From Sediminispirochaeta bajacaliforniensis DSM 16054 (GTDB taxonomy: Bacteria > Spirochaetota > Spirochaetia > DSM-16054 > Sediminispirochaetaceae), in assembly GCF_000378205.1 (NCBI RefSeq), contig NZ_KB899408.1:1-64000 (forward strand): DNA of 64,000 bases, read 5' to 3'. The notes beneath the pieces are model-generated. The model made no database searches. It had not been told where the DNA came from and saw only the letters and a list, made by a program, of their open reading frames with translations. A program made the translations under genes and the position numbers. Below, piece after piece: positions 42,211-50,086 of the stretch. Every line of letters starts with the position of its first letter. The stretch's first letter is position 1.

Positions 42211-42228
42211 GATATTGGGTACAATATC
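42211..42228. promoter_or_regulatory. Perfect dyad GATATTG-GGTA-CAATATC in the leader
   Basis: 7-bp arms with a 4-bp spacer, about 20 bases after the likely transcription start of the yeeE-tusA operon. It could be a repressor site or an RNA hairpin. Its position just inside the transcribed region is typical of repression by road-block. Confidence 0.5.
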
Positions 42229-42291
42229 CAACAAAATAACCGTAAAAACAGTTTGTATTTATCAAAAAATGCGTTGTAAGGGGGACAAACG

Positions 42292-43008
42292 GTGAGTGAC
42301 GAAAAGAAGCCCGATCAGCAGAGTACCGGGCAGAGTTCGATCCGCCGGTCGACTTCTTCCCGAAGTAGTGGGAGAAGTAGAAAGAAAAAGAAAAACCAAC
42401 TGCCGATCGGCATTGCCGTTCTTGCGGTTGTGGTTCTTATCGCAATCCTGCTTGGAATGAAAAATGAATTGCTTGCATTTTTCTGGATTACGGGAATTGC
42501 TTTCGGGTATATCCTGCAGCGTGCTCGTTTCTGCTTCACCGCGGCCATGCGGGATCCAATGCTGACAGGTGGAACGAGTCTTACAAAGGCCGTATTGATA
42601 GCCTTTGCCTTTACCTCGATCGGTTTTATTGCGATTAAGTATGGGGCCTTTGCGCGGGGTTTACCGATTCCCGGGCAGGGATATGTGGTGCCCGTTAGCT
42701 TTGCGACGGTCGTCGGCTCTTTCATGTTCGGTATCGGGATGGTCATTGCGGGTGGCTGTGCCTCCGGTACCTTGATGCGTGTTGGCGAAGGATTTCTTAT
42801 GCAGGTCCTTTCACTCTTTTTCTTTGTCATCGGTTCGCTGTGGGGGGCCCATGATTTCGGTTGGTGGAAACTTCATGTGATCATGAAGGGGAAGGCGATA
42901 TTTCTGCCTGATCTGTTTGGATGGATCGGCGCAGTTATCATTCAGTTGCTTGTCATTGTGCTATTGTGGATAGCCGCGGACAAGTGGGAAAAACATAAAA
43001 ACGCTTAA
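42292..43008 (+). CDS. YeeE/YedE (TsuA-like) sulfur transporter, N-terminal half
   Basis: The 238-residue protein starts at GTG 42292 (GGGGG upstream). An unusual Ser/Arg/Lys-rich cytosolic tail (about 1-38) precedes six or so membrane helices. Two conserved cysteine motifs of the family are present: RARFCFTAAMRDP and IAGGCASGTLMRVGEG. Full TsuA-type transporters, which move thiosulfate through a cysteine relay, are about 330-350 residues long; this is one of two half-length proteins, and the other is encoded two genes later. Upstream is a strong promoter. First gene of a four-gene operon. Confidence 0.85.
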   Translation: MSDEKKPDQQSTGQSSIRRSTSSRSSGRSRKKKKNQLPIGIAVLAVVVLIAILLGMKNELLAFFWITGIAFGYILQRARFCFTAAMRDPMLTGGTSLTKAVLIAFAFTSIGFIAIKYGAFARGLPIPGQGYVVPVSFATVVGSFMFGIGMVIAGGCASGTLMRVGEGFLMQVLSLFFFVIGSLWGAHDFGWWKLHVIMKGKAIFLPDLFGWIGAVIIQLLVIVLLWIAADKWEKHKNA

Positions 43009-43027
43009 ATTGCGGGAGGAATAGAAC

Positions 43028-43255
43028 ATGAAGGAAGTAGAACTTGATTGTTATGGTGAAGCTTGTCCGGTACCCCTGGTAAAGGCACAGAATAAATTGA
43101 AGGAACTTGAGGTTGGTGATGTGCTGATTGTCCAGCTTGACCATAGCTGTGCCATGAAGAATGTTCCCGAATGGGCACGCAAAGAGGGCCACAACGTCGA
43201 AGTCGAAGAGATTGACGACGGTGAGTGGGAAGTGGTCATTGAGAAGATGAAATAA
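43028..43255 (+). CDS. TusA/SirA-family sulfur-carrier protein
   Basis: The 75-residue protein has the family start EVELDCYGEACPVPLVKAQN with the active Cys in ACPVP, which carries sulfur (or selenium) as a persulfide. It corresponds to TsuB/YedF, the cytosolic partner of YeeE-type transporters. It lies between the two halves of the transporter, 19 bases from each, with GGAGG before its ATG. It should accept the imported sulfur and pass it on. Confidence 0.92.
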   Translation: MKEVELDCYGEACPVPLVKAQNKLKELEVGDVLIVQLDHSCAMKNVPEWARKEGHNVEVEEIDDGEWEVVIEKMK

Positions 43256-43274
43256 ACACCCGGAGGGTAGTCCT

Positions 43275-43808
43275 TTGGCAATTAAGGATAATGAGTATTA
43301 CAAGAAATTTTTGAAAGAGGCGTGGCCCTATGTTACCGGCGCCGTGCTCCTTTCTCTTTTCCAGATTGTCACCCTCGCGGTAACCGGAAGCCCCTGGGGG
43401 GTTTCCGGCATCCTTGCAAACTGGGGCGCATGGCTCTATCAGGCCGTCGGCGGCAGTGTGGATAAATGGTACTATTTTGCAAGCGAAGGGGCCCAGCGGA
43501 CCCTTGAGAACGGAATCTTGAACCACGGCGGAAGCATGCGTAATTTCGGCATCATTTTCGGAGCACTTCTTGCCACCTTGCTTGCATCCGGTTTCAAGAT
43601 CAAGAAGATTAAGTCATGGAAGCAGGTTGTTGCCGCAATTCTCGGTGGCCTTTTGATGGGCTACGGTGCCCGAATCGGCTTTGGTTGTAATATTGGTGCA
43701 CTTTTTAGTGGTATTGCCTCTTTCAGCCTTTCCGGTTGGGTCTATGCCGTGTTCCTTTTTATTGGGGCGATGGTGGGCAGTAAGCTTCTTGTGAAATTTT
43801 TCATGTGA
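43275..43808 (+). CDS. YeeE/YedE (TsuA-like) sulfur transporter, C-terminal half
   Basis: 177 residues starting at TTG 43275, with GGAGGG (43262-43267) seven bases upstream; no ATG is usable. About four membrane helices, and the conserved cysteine site GARIGFGCNIGALFSGIASF. A central loop KIKKIKSWKQVVAAI is cytosolic. It complements the first half so that the two chains together would make one transporter with the paired cysteine relay. It precedes a thioredoxin-reductase-like gene by 25 bases. Confidence 0.85.
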   Translation: MAIKDNEYYKKFLKEAWPYVTGAVLLSLFQIVTLAVTGSPWGVSGILANWGAWLYQAVGGSVDKWYYFASEGAQRTLENGILNHGGSMRNFGIIFGALLATLLASGFKIKKIKSWKQVVAAILGGLLMGYGARIGFGCNIGALFSGIASFSLSGWVYAVFLFIGAMVGSKLLVKFFM

Positions 43809-43833
43809 TAGTAAAACGAAAGGACAGCAGCAT

Positions 43834-45072
43834 ATGCGAGAAAAAAAGCGTGAACAATACGATGTTGTGATCATTGGAGGTGGAGCCGCAGGCCTTACCG
43901 CCGGAATCTACTGCGGGAGGGCACGCCTTAAAACCCTGATTATTGAAAAAGCCCTCGTTGGTGGTTTGGCTACCTATACCAACGAGATTGCGAACTTTCC
44001 CGGTTTTCCCGAACCTCTACCGGGCCTTGATCTGATGAACCTTTTTAAAAAGCAGGCCGAAGGTTTCGGAGTCAAATTCAAGGGAACAGATGTCAAGAGT
44101 GTGAATTTCGAGGGTGACGTGAAAATCGTCGAGACCTTCAGAAACATCTTTGAAGCAAAGGCTGTTATTGTAGCGGCCGGAGGACGCCCCCGGGTTACTA
44201 CTGCCAAAAATGAAGAAAAGTATCTTTTCGATAAGGGCATTAGTTTTTGTGCAACCTGTGATGCCGCCGCCAATACCGATAAAACCGTCATGGTAATCGG
44301 AAGCGGTGATGCCGCTATCGAAGAAGGCATGTTTCTTACCAAATTTGCAAAGAAAGTTATTGTTTCCGTTATTCATGACGAAGGCAAGATGGACTGTAAC
44401 GAGATTGCCAGGGAGCAGGCGCTTTCGAATCCAAAGATGGAGTTTAAATGGAACACCCTTGCCGATTCTTTCGAAGGGGAGGAGCAGCTTGAGCGTGTCG
44501 TTCTGAAAAACCTCAAAACCGGAGAACTTGATCCGGTGGCCGTTGATACCTGCTTCGAATTTATCGGCTATCTGCCCAATACCGAGATCTTTGAAAACAT
44601 CCTGAAACTGAGCAAGCAGAAATATGTCATCACCAACGAAAGGATGGAGACGGGAATCCCCGGTGTTTTTGCGGCCGGTGATGTGCGGGAAAAGGAACTC
44701 AAACAGGTTTCTACCGCCGTGGGCGATGGTGCCATTGCCGGTGTCGGAGCGGAAAAATATATCGCCGAAACCGAAATGTTTGAAAAGCAGATCATGCAGA
44801 AAGAAAAGGTCGGCTTGATCTATGTTTACTCCGCCATCAATGCACCAAGTCGTGAATTGCTCCCTGTTCTCCAGGAGACCGCCGAGAGCTATGATGGTAA
44901 GATCAAGATGAATGTGATTGATCTCTATAAGGGGAAGACCCTCTGCGATAGGCTTAGCTGCGATATTGAGCCCATGACCATTTTTTATACGAAAAACGGA
45001 GAGGTCGCGGCCGTTAGTACCGATTGCTCGACGCCGGCGGTAAAAAAACAGTTGGATGCACTTTTGGCATAG
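43834..45072 (+). CDS. Thioredoxin-reductase-like flavoprotein with degenerate C-terminal thioredoxin domain
   Basis: The 412-residue protein has an FAD-binding fold with VVIIGGGAAGLTAGIYCGRA, a NADPH-binding motif VMVIGSGDAAIEEGMFL and the redox pair FCATCDAA, the hallmark of low-molecular-weight thioredoxin reductase. GIPGVFAAGDVREKELKQV is the FAD contact near residue 280. Residues about 320-412 look like a thioredoxin fold (VGLIYVYSAINAPSRELLPV ... PMTIFYTKNGEV) but the CGPC site is replaced, so it cannot act as a dithiol. As last gene of the yeeE-tusA operon it probably reduces the sulfur carrier or imported sulfur species. The role is inferred from context. Confidence 0.88.
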   Translation: MREKKREQYDVVIIGGGAAGLTAGIYCGRARLKTLIIEKALVGGLATYTNEIANFPGFPEPLPGLDLMNLFKKQAEGFGVKFKGTDVKSVNFEGDVKIVETFRNIFEAKAVIVAAGGRPRVTTAKNEEKYLFDKGISFCATCDAAANTDKTVMVIGSGDAAIEEGMFLTKFAKKVIVSVIHDEGKMDCNEIAREQALSNPKMEFKWNTLADSFEGEEQLERVVLKNLKTGELDPVAVDTCFEFIGYLPNTEIFENILKLSKQKYVITNERMETGIPGVFAAGDVREKELKQVSTAVGDGAIAGVGAEKYIAETEMFEKQIMQKEKVGLIYVYSAINAPSRELLPVLQETAESYDGKIKMNVIDLYKGKTLCDRLSCDIEPMTIFYTKNGEVAAVSTDCSTPAVKKQLDALLA

Positions 45073-45110
45073 ATGCCGACTGCTTTAACTGTTTTCCGAC
45101 CCCCAAAAAA

Positions 45111-45143
45111 ACAGCCCGGCAAGCATGCACGGGCTGTTTTTTT
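45111..45143 (+). terminator. Bidirectional Rho-independent terminator
   Basis: ACAGCCCG (45111-45118) pairs with CGGGCTGT (45130-45137), 11-base loop, followed by a T-run (45138-45143) and preceded by a run of A. It can serve both the yeeE-tusA operon and the convergent hsp20 gene. Confidence 0.92.
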
Positions 45144-45156
45144 GTTTCTTTTATGA

Positions 45157-45591
45157 TTATGCCGCCTGTACCTTTATCTTCCGGGGTTTTACCTCCGGAA
45201 GTTTTTCAAGGATGATGGTAAGAATTCCGCTGTTGAAGGACCCGCTTATCTTTTCGCTATCTACATCCTTGGGAAGCACGAAACTTCGAGAAAAGGAGCG
45301 TTCCCTTCGCTCTCTGATAAGATAGTTTGGGGCCTTGTTTTCCTCTTTCTCCCGATTCGTTTCATCCTCTTCTGATCTCTGTGAACCGATGGTCAGAACC
45401 CTGTCGTCGATTTTTACCTCAACCTCGTTTTCACTCAGCCCGGGAAGTTCCGCTTCGAGCCGGTACTGATCGGGCTCCTCAATGATATTAACAGCAGGAC
45501 CATTCTGCAGCCACCGATCGTTCGGGGTGAAAATGGAATTAAGCATCGTGTCGAAATCAAAGGCCGGTTTGTAATTGATCATGTATCTCAT
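45157..45591 (-). CDS. Small heat-shock protein, Hsp20/alpha-crystallin family
   Basis: The 144-residue protein has the alpha-crystallin domain from about residue 40. DQYRLEAELPGLSENEVEVK and VLTIGSQRSEE lead to the C-terminal SFNSGILTIILEKLPEVKPRKI, with the conserved I/V-x-I anchor at the tail (KIKV). It is an ATP-independent holdase that keeps unfolding proteins soluble. GGAGGAGTTACA precedes ATG 45591. A near-perfect sigma-54 promoter lies upstream, which is unusual for spirochaetal heat-shock genes. Confidence 0.93.
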   Translation of the reverse strand: MRYMINYKPAFDFDTMLNSIFTPNDRWLQNGPAVNIIEEPDQYRLEAELPGLSENEVEVKIDDRVLTIGSQRSEEDETNREKEENKAPNYLIRERRERSFSRSFVLPKDVDSEKISGSFNSGILTIILEKLPEVKPRKIKVQAA

Positions 45592-45635
45592 TGTAACTCC
45601 TCCGTTTACAAGAATGTTCTTTACACAGTATATAA

Positions 45636-45652
45636 AGCATGAACCGTGCCAA
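45636..45652 (-). promoter_or_regulatory. Sigma-54 promoter of hsp20
   Basis: The minus strand reads TTGGCACGGTTCATGCT, matching YTGGCACGRNNNTTGCW at all but one base, with exactly ten bases between the invariant GG and GC. Transcription would begin about 12 bases past the GC, near 45625, leaving a leader of about 34 bases to the ATG at 45591. Confidence 0.75.
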
Positions 45653-45742
45653 AAATAATATAAAAATAGAAATCATTTATTTACTTGTAATATAAATAAT
45701 TACGTAGTATCTCTTGCTCTTTGACATGTTTTCGTATAATGA

Positions 45743-45767
45743 ATTGTGTCATAATTACACAATGTGT
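45743..45767. promoter_or_regulatory. Candidate enhancer (UAS) dyads upstream of hsp20
   Basis: ATTGTGT (45743-45749) and ACACAAT (45757-45763) form a perfect dyad with a 7-bp spacer, and a third half-site TGTGT (45763-45767) makes ACACA-A-TGTGT. They lie about 120-140 bp upstream of the sigma-54 start, where NtrC-type activators bind. Confidence 0.5.
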
Positions 45768-45831
45768 CGTTATTGCCTATTTGTTGGGTCAAAATGGCTT
45801 TACTGCTATTTCAAGGGTCGGGGTGATGGGC

Positions 45832-46758
45832 CTATATGCCTGCCACCCCTTCGATAGATAGAATGGTTTTGAGGATAAAGCTATTGATCGGAAGATCAAG
45901 TCCCTCTTCTTTGCCGAGTTTCAGGAGAATTCCGGCAAACATCTCAACTTCCGTTTTTCGCCCCGCTTCAACATCCTGGAGCATCGATGTCTTATTATCG
46001 GGCCCCAGGCTATCCAGAACCGTATACCAAGCAGCGATATCCGTCTCATCGAGTCCTATTCCCTTCTTTTGCGCAACAAGAACGACCTCTTTCATGGTAT
46101 CATTCATTAAGGCGTGTGCCGGACTTTTGCGGTCCTGGAAAAAACGGTACGATGCTCCGGTGATCGCCGATATCTGGTTCACTCCGATATTGATCATGAA
46201 CTTCCACCAAAGCGATTTTAGGATATCATCCGAGACCTCAAGACCGATGCCCGATCCACGACAAACGGTTTCGATCTTTCCGATATCCCGATCTTCTTGA
46301 ACGTCCGTTCGCCCTTTTTCTGGCCTTCCAATGACAAGCCTTCCGCATGTTGTATAATGCACCTTCCCATTTTCTCGCAGGGCATCCATACCGAGCGCGA
46401 CACAGTGAACAACATGGTTCTGGCCCAAACGGGCGGCAATAATTTCTTCACTATCGACTCCGTTCATAACCGATATAATGGTGGTTTGTTCCCCCACAAA
46501 GGGAAGGGCCGAAGCAAGAGCCTCTTGCAGATGATGATATTTAAGGGACACAATGAGGAGGTCGGCAGGAGAGCCTTCATTCGGTTCCCTGACTTCGGCT
46601 CGGAGCTTTGCCCCATTTACTGTAGGTAAGGCCTTTTTGAGTCGTTTCGCTCGATCCCCATCGGCAATAAAGAAACAACTGTTCGACGGCACCTTCGACA
46701 GCTCGTAAGCATAAAGCGATCCGAGCGCACCTGCTCCCAAAATGGCTATCCGTGTCAC
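45832..46758 (-). CDS. panE: 2-Dehydropantoate 2-reductase (ketopantoate reductase)
   Basis: About 308 residues. The Rossmann loop ILGAGALGSLYAYELS starts right after the GTG at 46758, which has GGAGG six bases upstream; the longer frame adds nothing conserved. Further motifs are SLKYHHLQEAL, VMNGVDSEEII with catalytic-region Asn, and the catalytic Lys in WWKFMINIGVNQISAITG. It reduces ketopantoate with NADPH in coenzyme A synthesis; related enzymes can act on other 2-oxo acids. It stands alone, and its partner pan genes are not in view. Confidence 0.88.
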   Translation of the reverse strand: MTRIAILGAGALGSLYAYELSKVPSNSCFFIADGDRAKRLKKALPTVNGAKLRAEVREPNEGSPADLLIVSLKYHHLQEALASALPFVGEQTTIISVMNGVDSEEIIAARLGQNHVVHCVALGMDALRENGKVHYTTCGRLVIGRPEKGRTDVQEDRDIGKIETVCRGSGIGLEVSDDILKSLWWKFMINIGVNQISAITGASYRFFQDRKSPAHALMNDTMKEVVLVAQKKGIGLDETDIAAWYTVLDSLGPDNKTSMLQDVEAGRKTEVEMFAGILLKLGKEEGLDLPINSFILKTILSIEGVAGI

Positions 46759-46931
46759 ATGAATCCTCCGTATCAATAAACTCCCCTGCAGTATACACAA
46801 TGACGTGTGGTCGGAAAACCTTGATGTCCGCTACTGTTTCGAATCCTGGTGATGGTTCATTGGTGGATCCTTACCAATTATTAACACCCTCTTCATAGAG
46901 TTATGATTCTAAACCCTTATCAAAGATAACA

Positions 46932-48755
46932 ATGAGTATTGCCAAGAAGATTGTCCTCGGTTCTTTGCTCATCGTTATGATTATGGGAACGGCGTCGGTC
47001 GCCACCACCATCAGATTGCAAAAGGCTGCAATTTCAATCCGTGAGGTTGCAGAGCTTGGTGACTGGCGATTACTCGGAGAACAATACAGGGCTCAGGTCT
47101 ATCGCCTTTTGAGTTCCGCACAGTCACTGCTTCTTCGCGAGGACGAAAGGATTCCTGCGGATGATGTGATGGCATTGCGTCTTTCCGTAAGCGAAATACG
47201 AAAACTCCATACCACCCTTGCAAAGGTTTCTTCTGAAATACCGCAGCTGCGGCCTGAGGTATCGGCTCTTTCCGATGAAGCAATCTCCTATATCGATCGC
47301 ATCGACAAAGAGGTCATTCTCAGGCTTTTCGCCCGGGAACGTGTTGACCCCAAGATCGTAGAGTCGATTGCTCATGATAATATTGATACCCTTGAAGTCA
47401 AATTGAGGGATCTTGAAGGCGCAATTAGGACGATCATTGTTGATCGAACCACAGATGAGGAGCGTCAGGCTGCAGCAGGTATACACTGGACAGTGGGGGG
47501 CCTTGTACTCACGCTTTTATGTGTGATGCTTATTACGTTTGTCTTGACGAAATCGATAGCAGGTCCGGTTAAGAAGATGGGAATGTTACTCTCATCGCTT
47601 GCCGATGGTGGTGCCGATCTTGCTTTGCGTCTTCCCGATCGTGGAAACGATGAGATAGCCCGTATGGGAGGAAGCTTTAATCAATTTATGGAATCCCTGA
47701 CGGAGATGGTGTCTCAGCTTTCCGGTACTGTTTCCGAGGGTGTTTTTATTGGTGAAACCCTTCAAAAGATTACCCAACAGGAACAAGAAGCGGCTTTTGT
47801 GCTTCGCAACGGGCTCAATCGGGTAGAATGCAACCACGAAACACTTGGTGAGCGTATACAAAATACACTTGGCGGCGCACGATCTATTCGTGATCTTTCC
47901 GGCGATATCGCCGGGCAGCTCGGCTTGCAACATGAGCATATCAACACAACAATGGAACAGACTACCATCCTTGTTTCCGATATTACCATGCTGTCGGAAA
48001 GGAGTCTTGCCGGTATCGAACTGCTTGGTCTCTTTTCCCGAAACCTCGAACAGGGTATGAACTCTCTTTCTCGATTTGAAGAGGTGGCGGGAAAGACAAT
48101 GGATGCTCTGGACAGGATGGGATCGTCTCTTTCCGCCATTGAAGATATAGCAGGACAAACAGATGTTCTTGCTATTAATGCCGCCATAGAGGCTGCTAAT
48201 GCAGGAGAAGCCGGTAAGGGATTCGGTGTGGTTTCGACCCATATCCGTTCTCTTTCAGAAGAGGTCGGGAAGGGGGTCGGCAGAATCTTGGAGAGGCTTT
48301 CGGAAGCGAAAGAGAGCCTTACAACGATGAGGGCATTAATCGTCACCAACAGTGGTATTTTTTCCCAGCTCGAGGCATCGGCGGATAAGGTTGTTGCCAC
48401 ATTTCAGGAGATGCATCAAAAACTCGGCGTTGTGGCGGAATCCGGGGAAAGTGTCGGTGTCCAGACCCATCAACTGACGGAACGGGCGCGATCAATTGAA
48501 CGGATGGCCATGTCTGCCGATGCAAATGCCGCAAAAATTGTTCAGGAATTTGAATCGATGAAAGAAAAGGGTTCGGGGATTGAAAATGATCTTACAGAGA
48601 TGGTCGCCCAAGCTGCTGGCCTTGAGCATCACGCAGCAATGTTATTGGAAAGTTCCAGTCGAAACGCTTCCGTTGCCGACACCCTTTCGGGGCTCATCGG
48701 CAAATTCACCTTTCCCGAACTCGATGGCCAGGGAGCGAAAGAGCAGACGGGGTAG
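46932..48755 (+). CDS. Methyl-accepting chemotaxis protein
   Basis: 607 residues. Helix 1 is at about 8-28. A periplasmic helical sensor of about 150 residues follows (DWRLLGEQYRAQVYRLL). Helix 2 is at about 190-210 (GGLVLTLLCVMLITFVL), then a HAMP domain and the cytoplasmic hairpin with tip AGQTDVLAINAAIEAANAGE and methylation helices. The tail ends in an acidic, non-tethering segment. It is a transmembrane receptor controlling CheA; the ligand is unknown. No promoter could be assigned. Ends convergently with the acyltransferase gene. Confidence 0.92.
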   Translation: MSIAKKIVLGSLLIVMIMGTASVATTIRLQKAAISIREVAELGDWRLLGEQYRAQVYRLLSSAQSLLLREDERIPADDVMALRLSVSEIRKLHTTLAKVSSEIPQLRPEVSALSDEAISYIDRIDKEVILRLFARERVDPKIVESIAHDNIDTLEVKLRDLEGAIRTIIVDRTTDEERQAAAGIHWTVGGLVLTLLCVMLITFVLTKSIAGPVKKMGMLLSSLADGGADLALRLPDRGNDEIARMGGSFNQFMESLTEMVSQLSGTVSEGVFIGETLQKITQQEQEAAFVLRNGLNRVECNHETLGERIQNTLGGARSIRDLSGDIAGQLGLQHEHINTTMEQTTILVSDITMLSERSLAGIELLGLFSRNLEQGMNSLSRFEEVAGKTMDALDRMGSSLSAIEDIAGQTDVLAINAAIEAANAGEAGKGFGVVSTHIRSLSEEVGKGVGRILERLSEAKESLTTMRALIVTNSGIFSQLEASADKVVATFQEMHQKLGVVAESGESVGVQTHQLTERARSIERMAMSADANAAKIVQEFESMKEKGSGIENDLTEMVAQAAGLEHHAAMLLESSSRNASVADTLSGLIGKFTFPELDGQGAKEQTG

Positions 48756-48825
48756 TCGCCGGTAGTGTTCGGAATGTTGGTGGTGGTGCAAAGCACTCTG
48801 TCATCACCAGGATTAGGAACACCAT

Positions 48826-49938
48826 CTATCCAGTAATAAGCCGTTTACGCCGTTCCCCTGTTTTCGGGTCATACGCAACAGAACGAACCTGTACCCTTTT
48901 CCATCCTGCTTTTGTGAGCTCGTCGCAATAGGCAATACACTGGTCGAGCTCCTGCAGAATTTCCTTGTAAGCATCGTTGCCCAGACGATAGGGAATGTAA
49001 TGATCGAAGGCGCCGGTGAGGTTTTCCCTCATTGCCTCGGCGGATTTTTTGGTTCGCTTGATCGGGTAGCTTTTTCCTTTCCGAAAGGGGTCCATATCCT
49101 TTCGTGCATGTTTCCACATGGGACGAAAAAGATTTGGTTTGTGGACAAATTGGGCGAGGGCCGGCATTGCCGATGGCGTGGGTACCGGTTTTTTCGGTTC
49201 CTTGGCTTGCTCCGGCATGATGAATTCAAAGGAGTATAGTTCCCGCGCCCATCGGCTGTATCGTTCCTGCTCTTCCGGTTCGAGGAGGGCAAAGATCTTA
49301 TCGGCAAGTTCCCTGGACACCTTTTCCAGGCGTTCTGCCCGCTCTCGCTTATTTCCTTCATGGCTGATCGGCGGTATCACTTCGCCGAATCTAAGGACCA
49401 ATTTGGGCTTACCGAAAAAGAATGCCGCGCGCCCCTTTAAATAGGCGCCGCTTATTCCTGCAGGCAGCATCGGCGCACCGGTGAGTTGGGAAAAATAGAG
49501 GGCCCCTACCTTGTTTTCAAAATTTCTTTTTTCCCACATTCCGCCCGATGGAAACATGAGTACGGCGCGTTTTGCCTTGAGATGATGCATGATGGTATTC
49601 ATTCCCGTTCTGTCGGTATACCCACGTTTGATGAGTGTCATTCCGTACAGCTTCATCATTGCCAGTTTCATGAATTCGACACGAAAATCACCTGGGCCGA
49701 CCATCTCAATATCGCGTGGAAACAATCCGAGGATCATCGGACCGTCGAGATTTGAAAGATGATTCGGCAATACCAGGAGTGGACCGTTATCAGGTACATG
49801 CTCTATGCCTTCAATGGTCAGGTCCACATGATGGTGAAAGAACCAATGTAGTATTCGCTTTGCGAAGCGGCGTCTGAGGCGTAAAAGCTTTCCCTGGAAG
49901 GTTTGGCGGTGCGCAACATCGATGTTGTCTGGAATCAT
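48826..49938 (-). CDS. Acyltransferase of PlsC type with a long C-terminal extension
   Basis: About 370 residues. ATG 49938 has GAGG six bases upstream. The catalytic HX4D motif is NHLSNLDGPM (H-x4-D), with FPSGGMWEKRNFENKVGA and APMLPAGISGAYLKGR as the later acyltransferase motifs, so it should esterify glycerol-3-phosphate or lysophosphatidate at the membrane. Bacterial PlsC proteins are usually about 240-260 residues. The extra C-terminal stretch of about 120 residues (KPVPTPSAMPALAQFVHKPN, then ILQELDQCIAYCDELTKAGW) has no recognised domain and may bind a partner. Confidence 0.82.
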   Translation of the reverse strand: MIPDNIDVAHRQTFQGKLLRLRRRFAKRILHWFFHHHVDLTIEGIEHVPDNGPLLVLPNHLSNLDGPMILGLFPRDIEMVGPGDFRVEFMKLAMMKLYGMTLIKRGYTDRTGMNTIMHHLKAKRAVLMFPSGGMWEKRNFENKVGALYFSQLTGAPMLPAGISGAYLKGRAAFFFGKPKLVLRFGEVIPPISHEGNKRERAERLEKVSRELADKIFALLEPEEQERYSRWARELYSFEFIMPEQAKEPKKPVPTPSAMPALAQFVHKPNLFRPMWKHARKDMDPFRKGKSYPIKRTKKSAEAMRENLTGAFDHYIPYRLGNDAYKEILQELDQCIAYCDELTKAGWKRVQVRSVAYDPKTGERRKRLITG

Positions 49939-50086
49939 AGAGTTCCTCAATGGAAGTAATATATAAGGTATTGTGGCTATCAGCGGATGAGTTGTCAACT
50001 CAAAGGGCCTGTTAGAATTTTGTTAAGATATGGTACTGATAATTGCTTCCTTGAGGAAAGCAAGAAAGAGCCGTACAATCGTGGAC

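Noticed and set aside
45721-45740. TTGACA and TATAAT on the plus strand upstream of hsp20
   Set aside because: They are 8 bp apart and point away from hsp20, with no plus-strand gene to serve.
48160-48250. CRISPR or tandem repeat array anywhere in the window
   Set aside because: The repetitive-looking Ala/Asn stretches are the conserved signalling tips of chemotaxis receptors; no spaced direct repeats were found.
48756-48825. Terminator between the chemotaxis receptor and acyltransferase genes
   Set aside because: Imperfect inverted repeats can be drawn, but no T-run follows on either strand.
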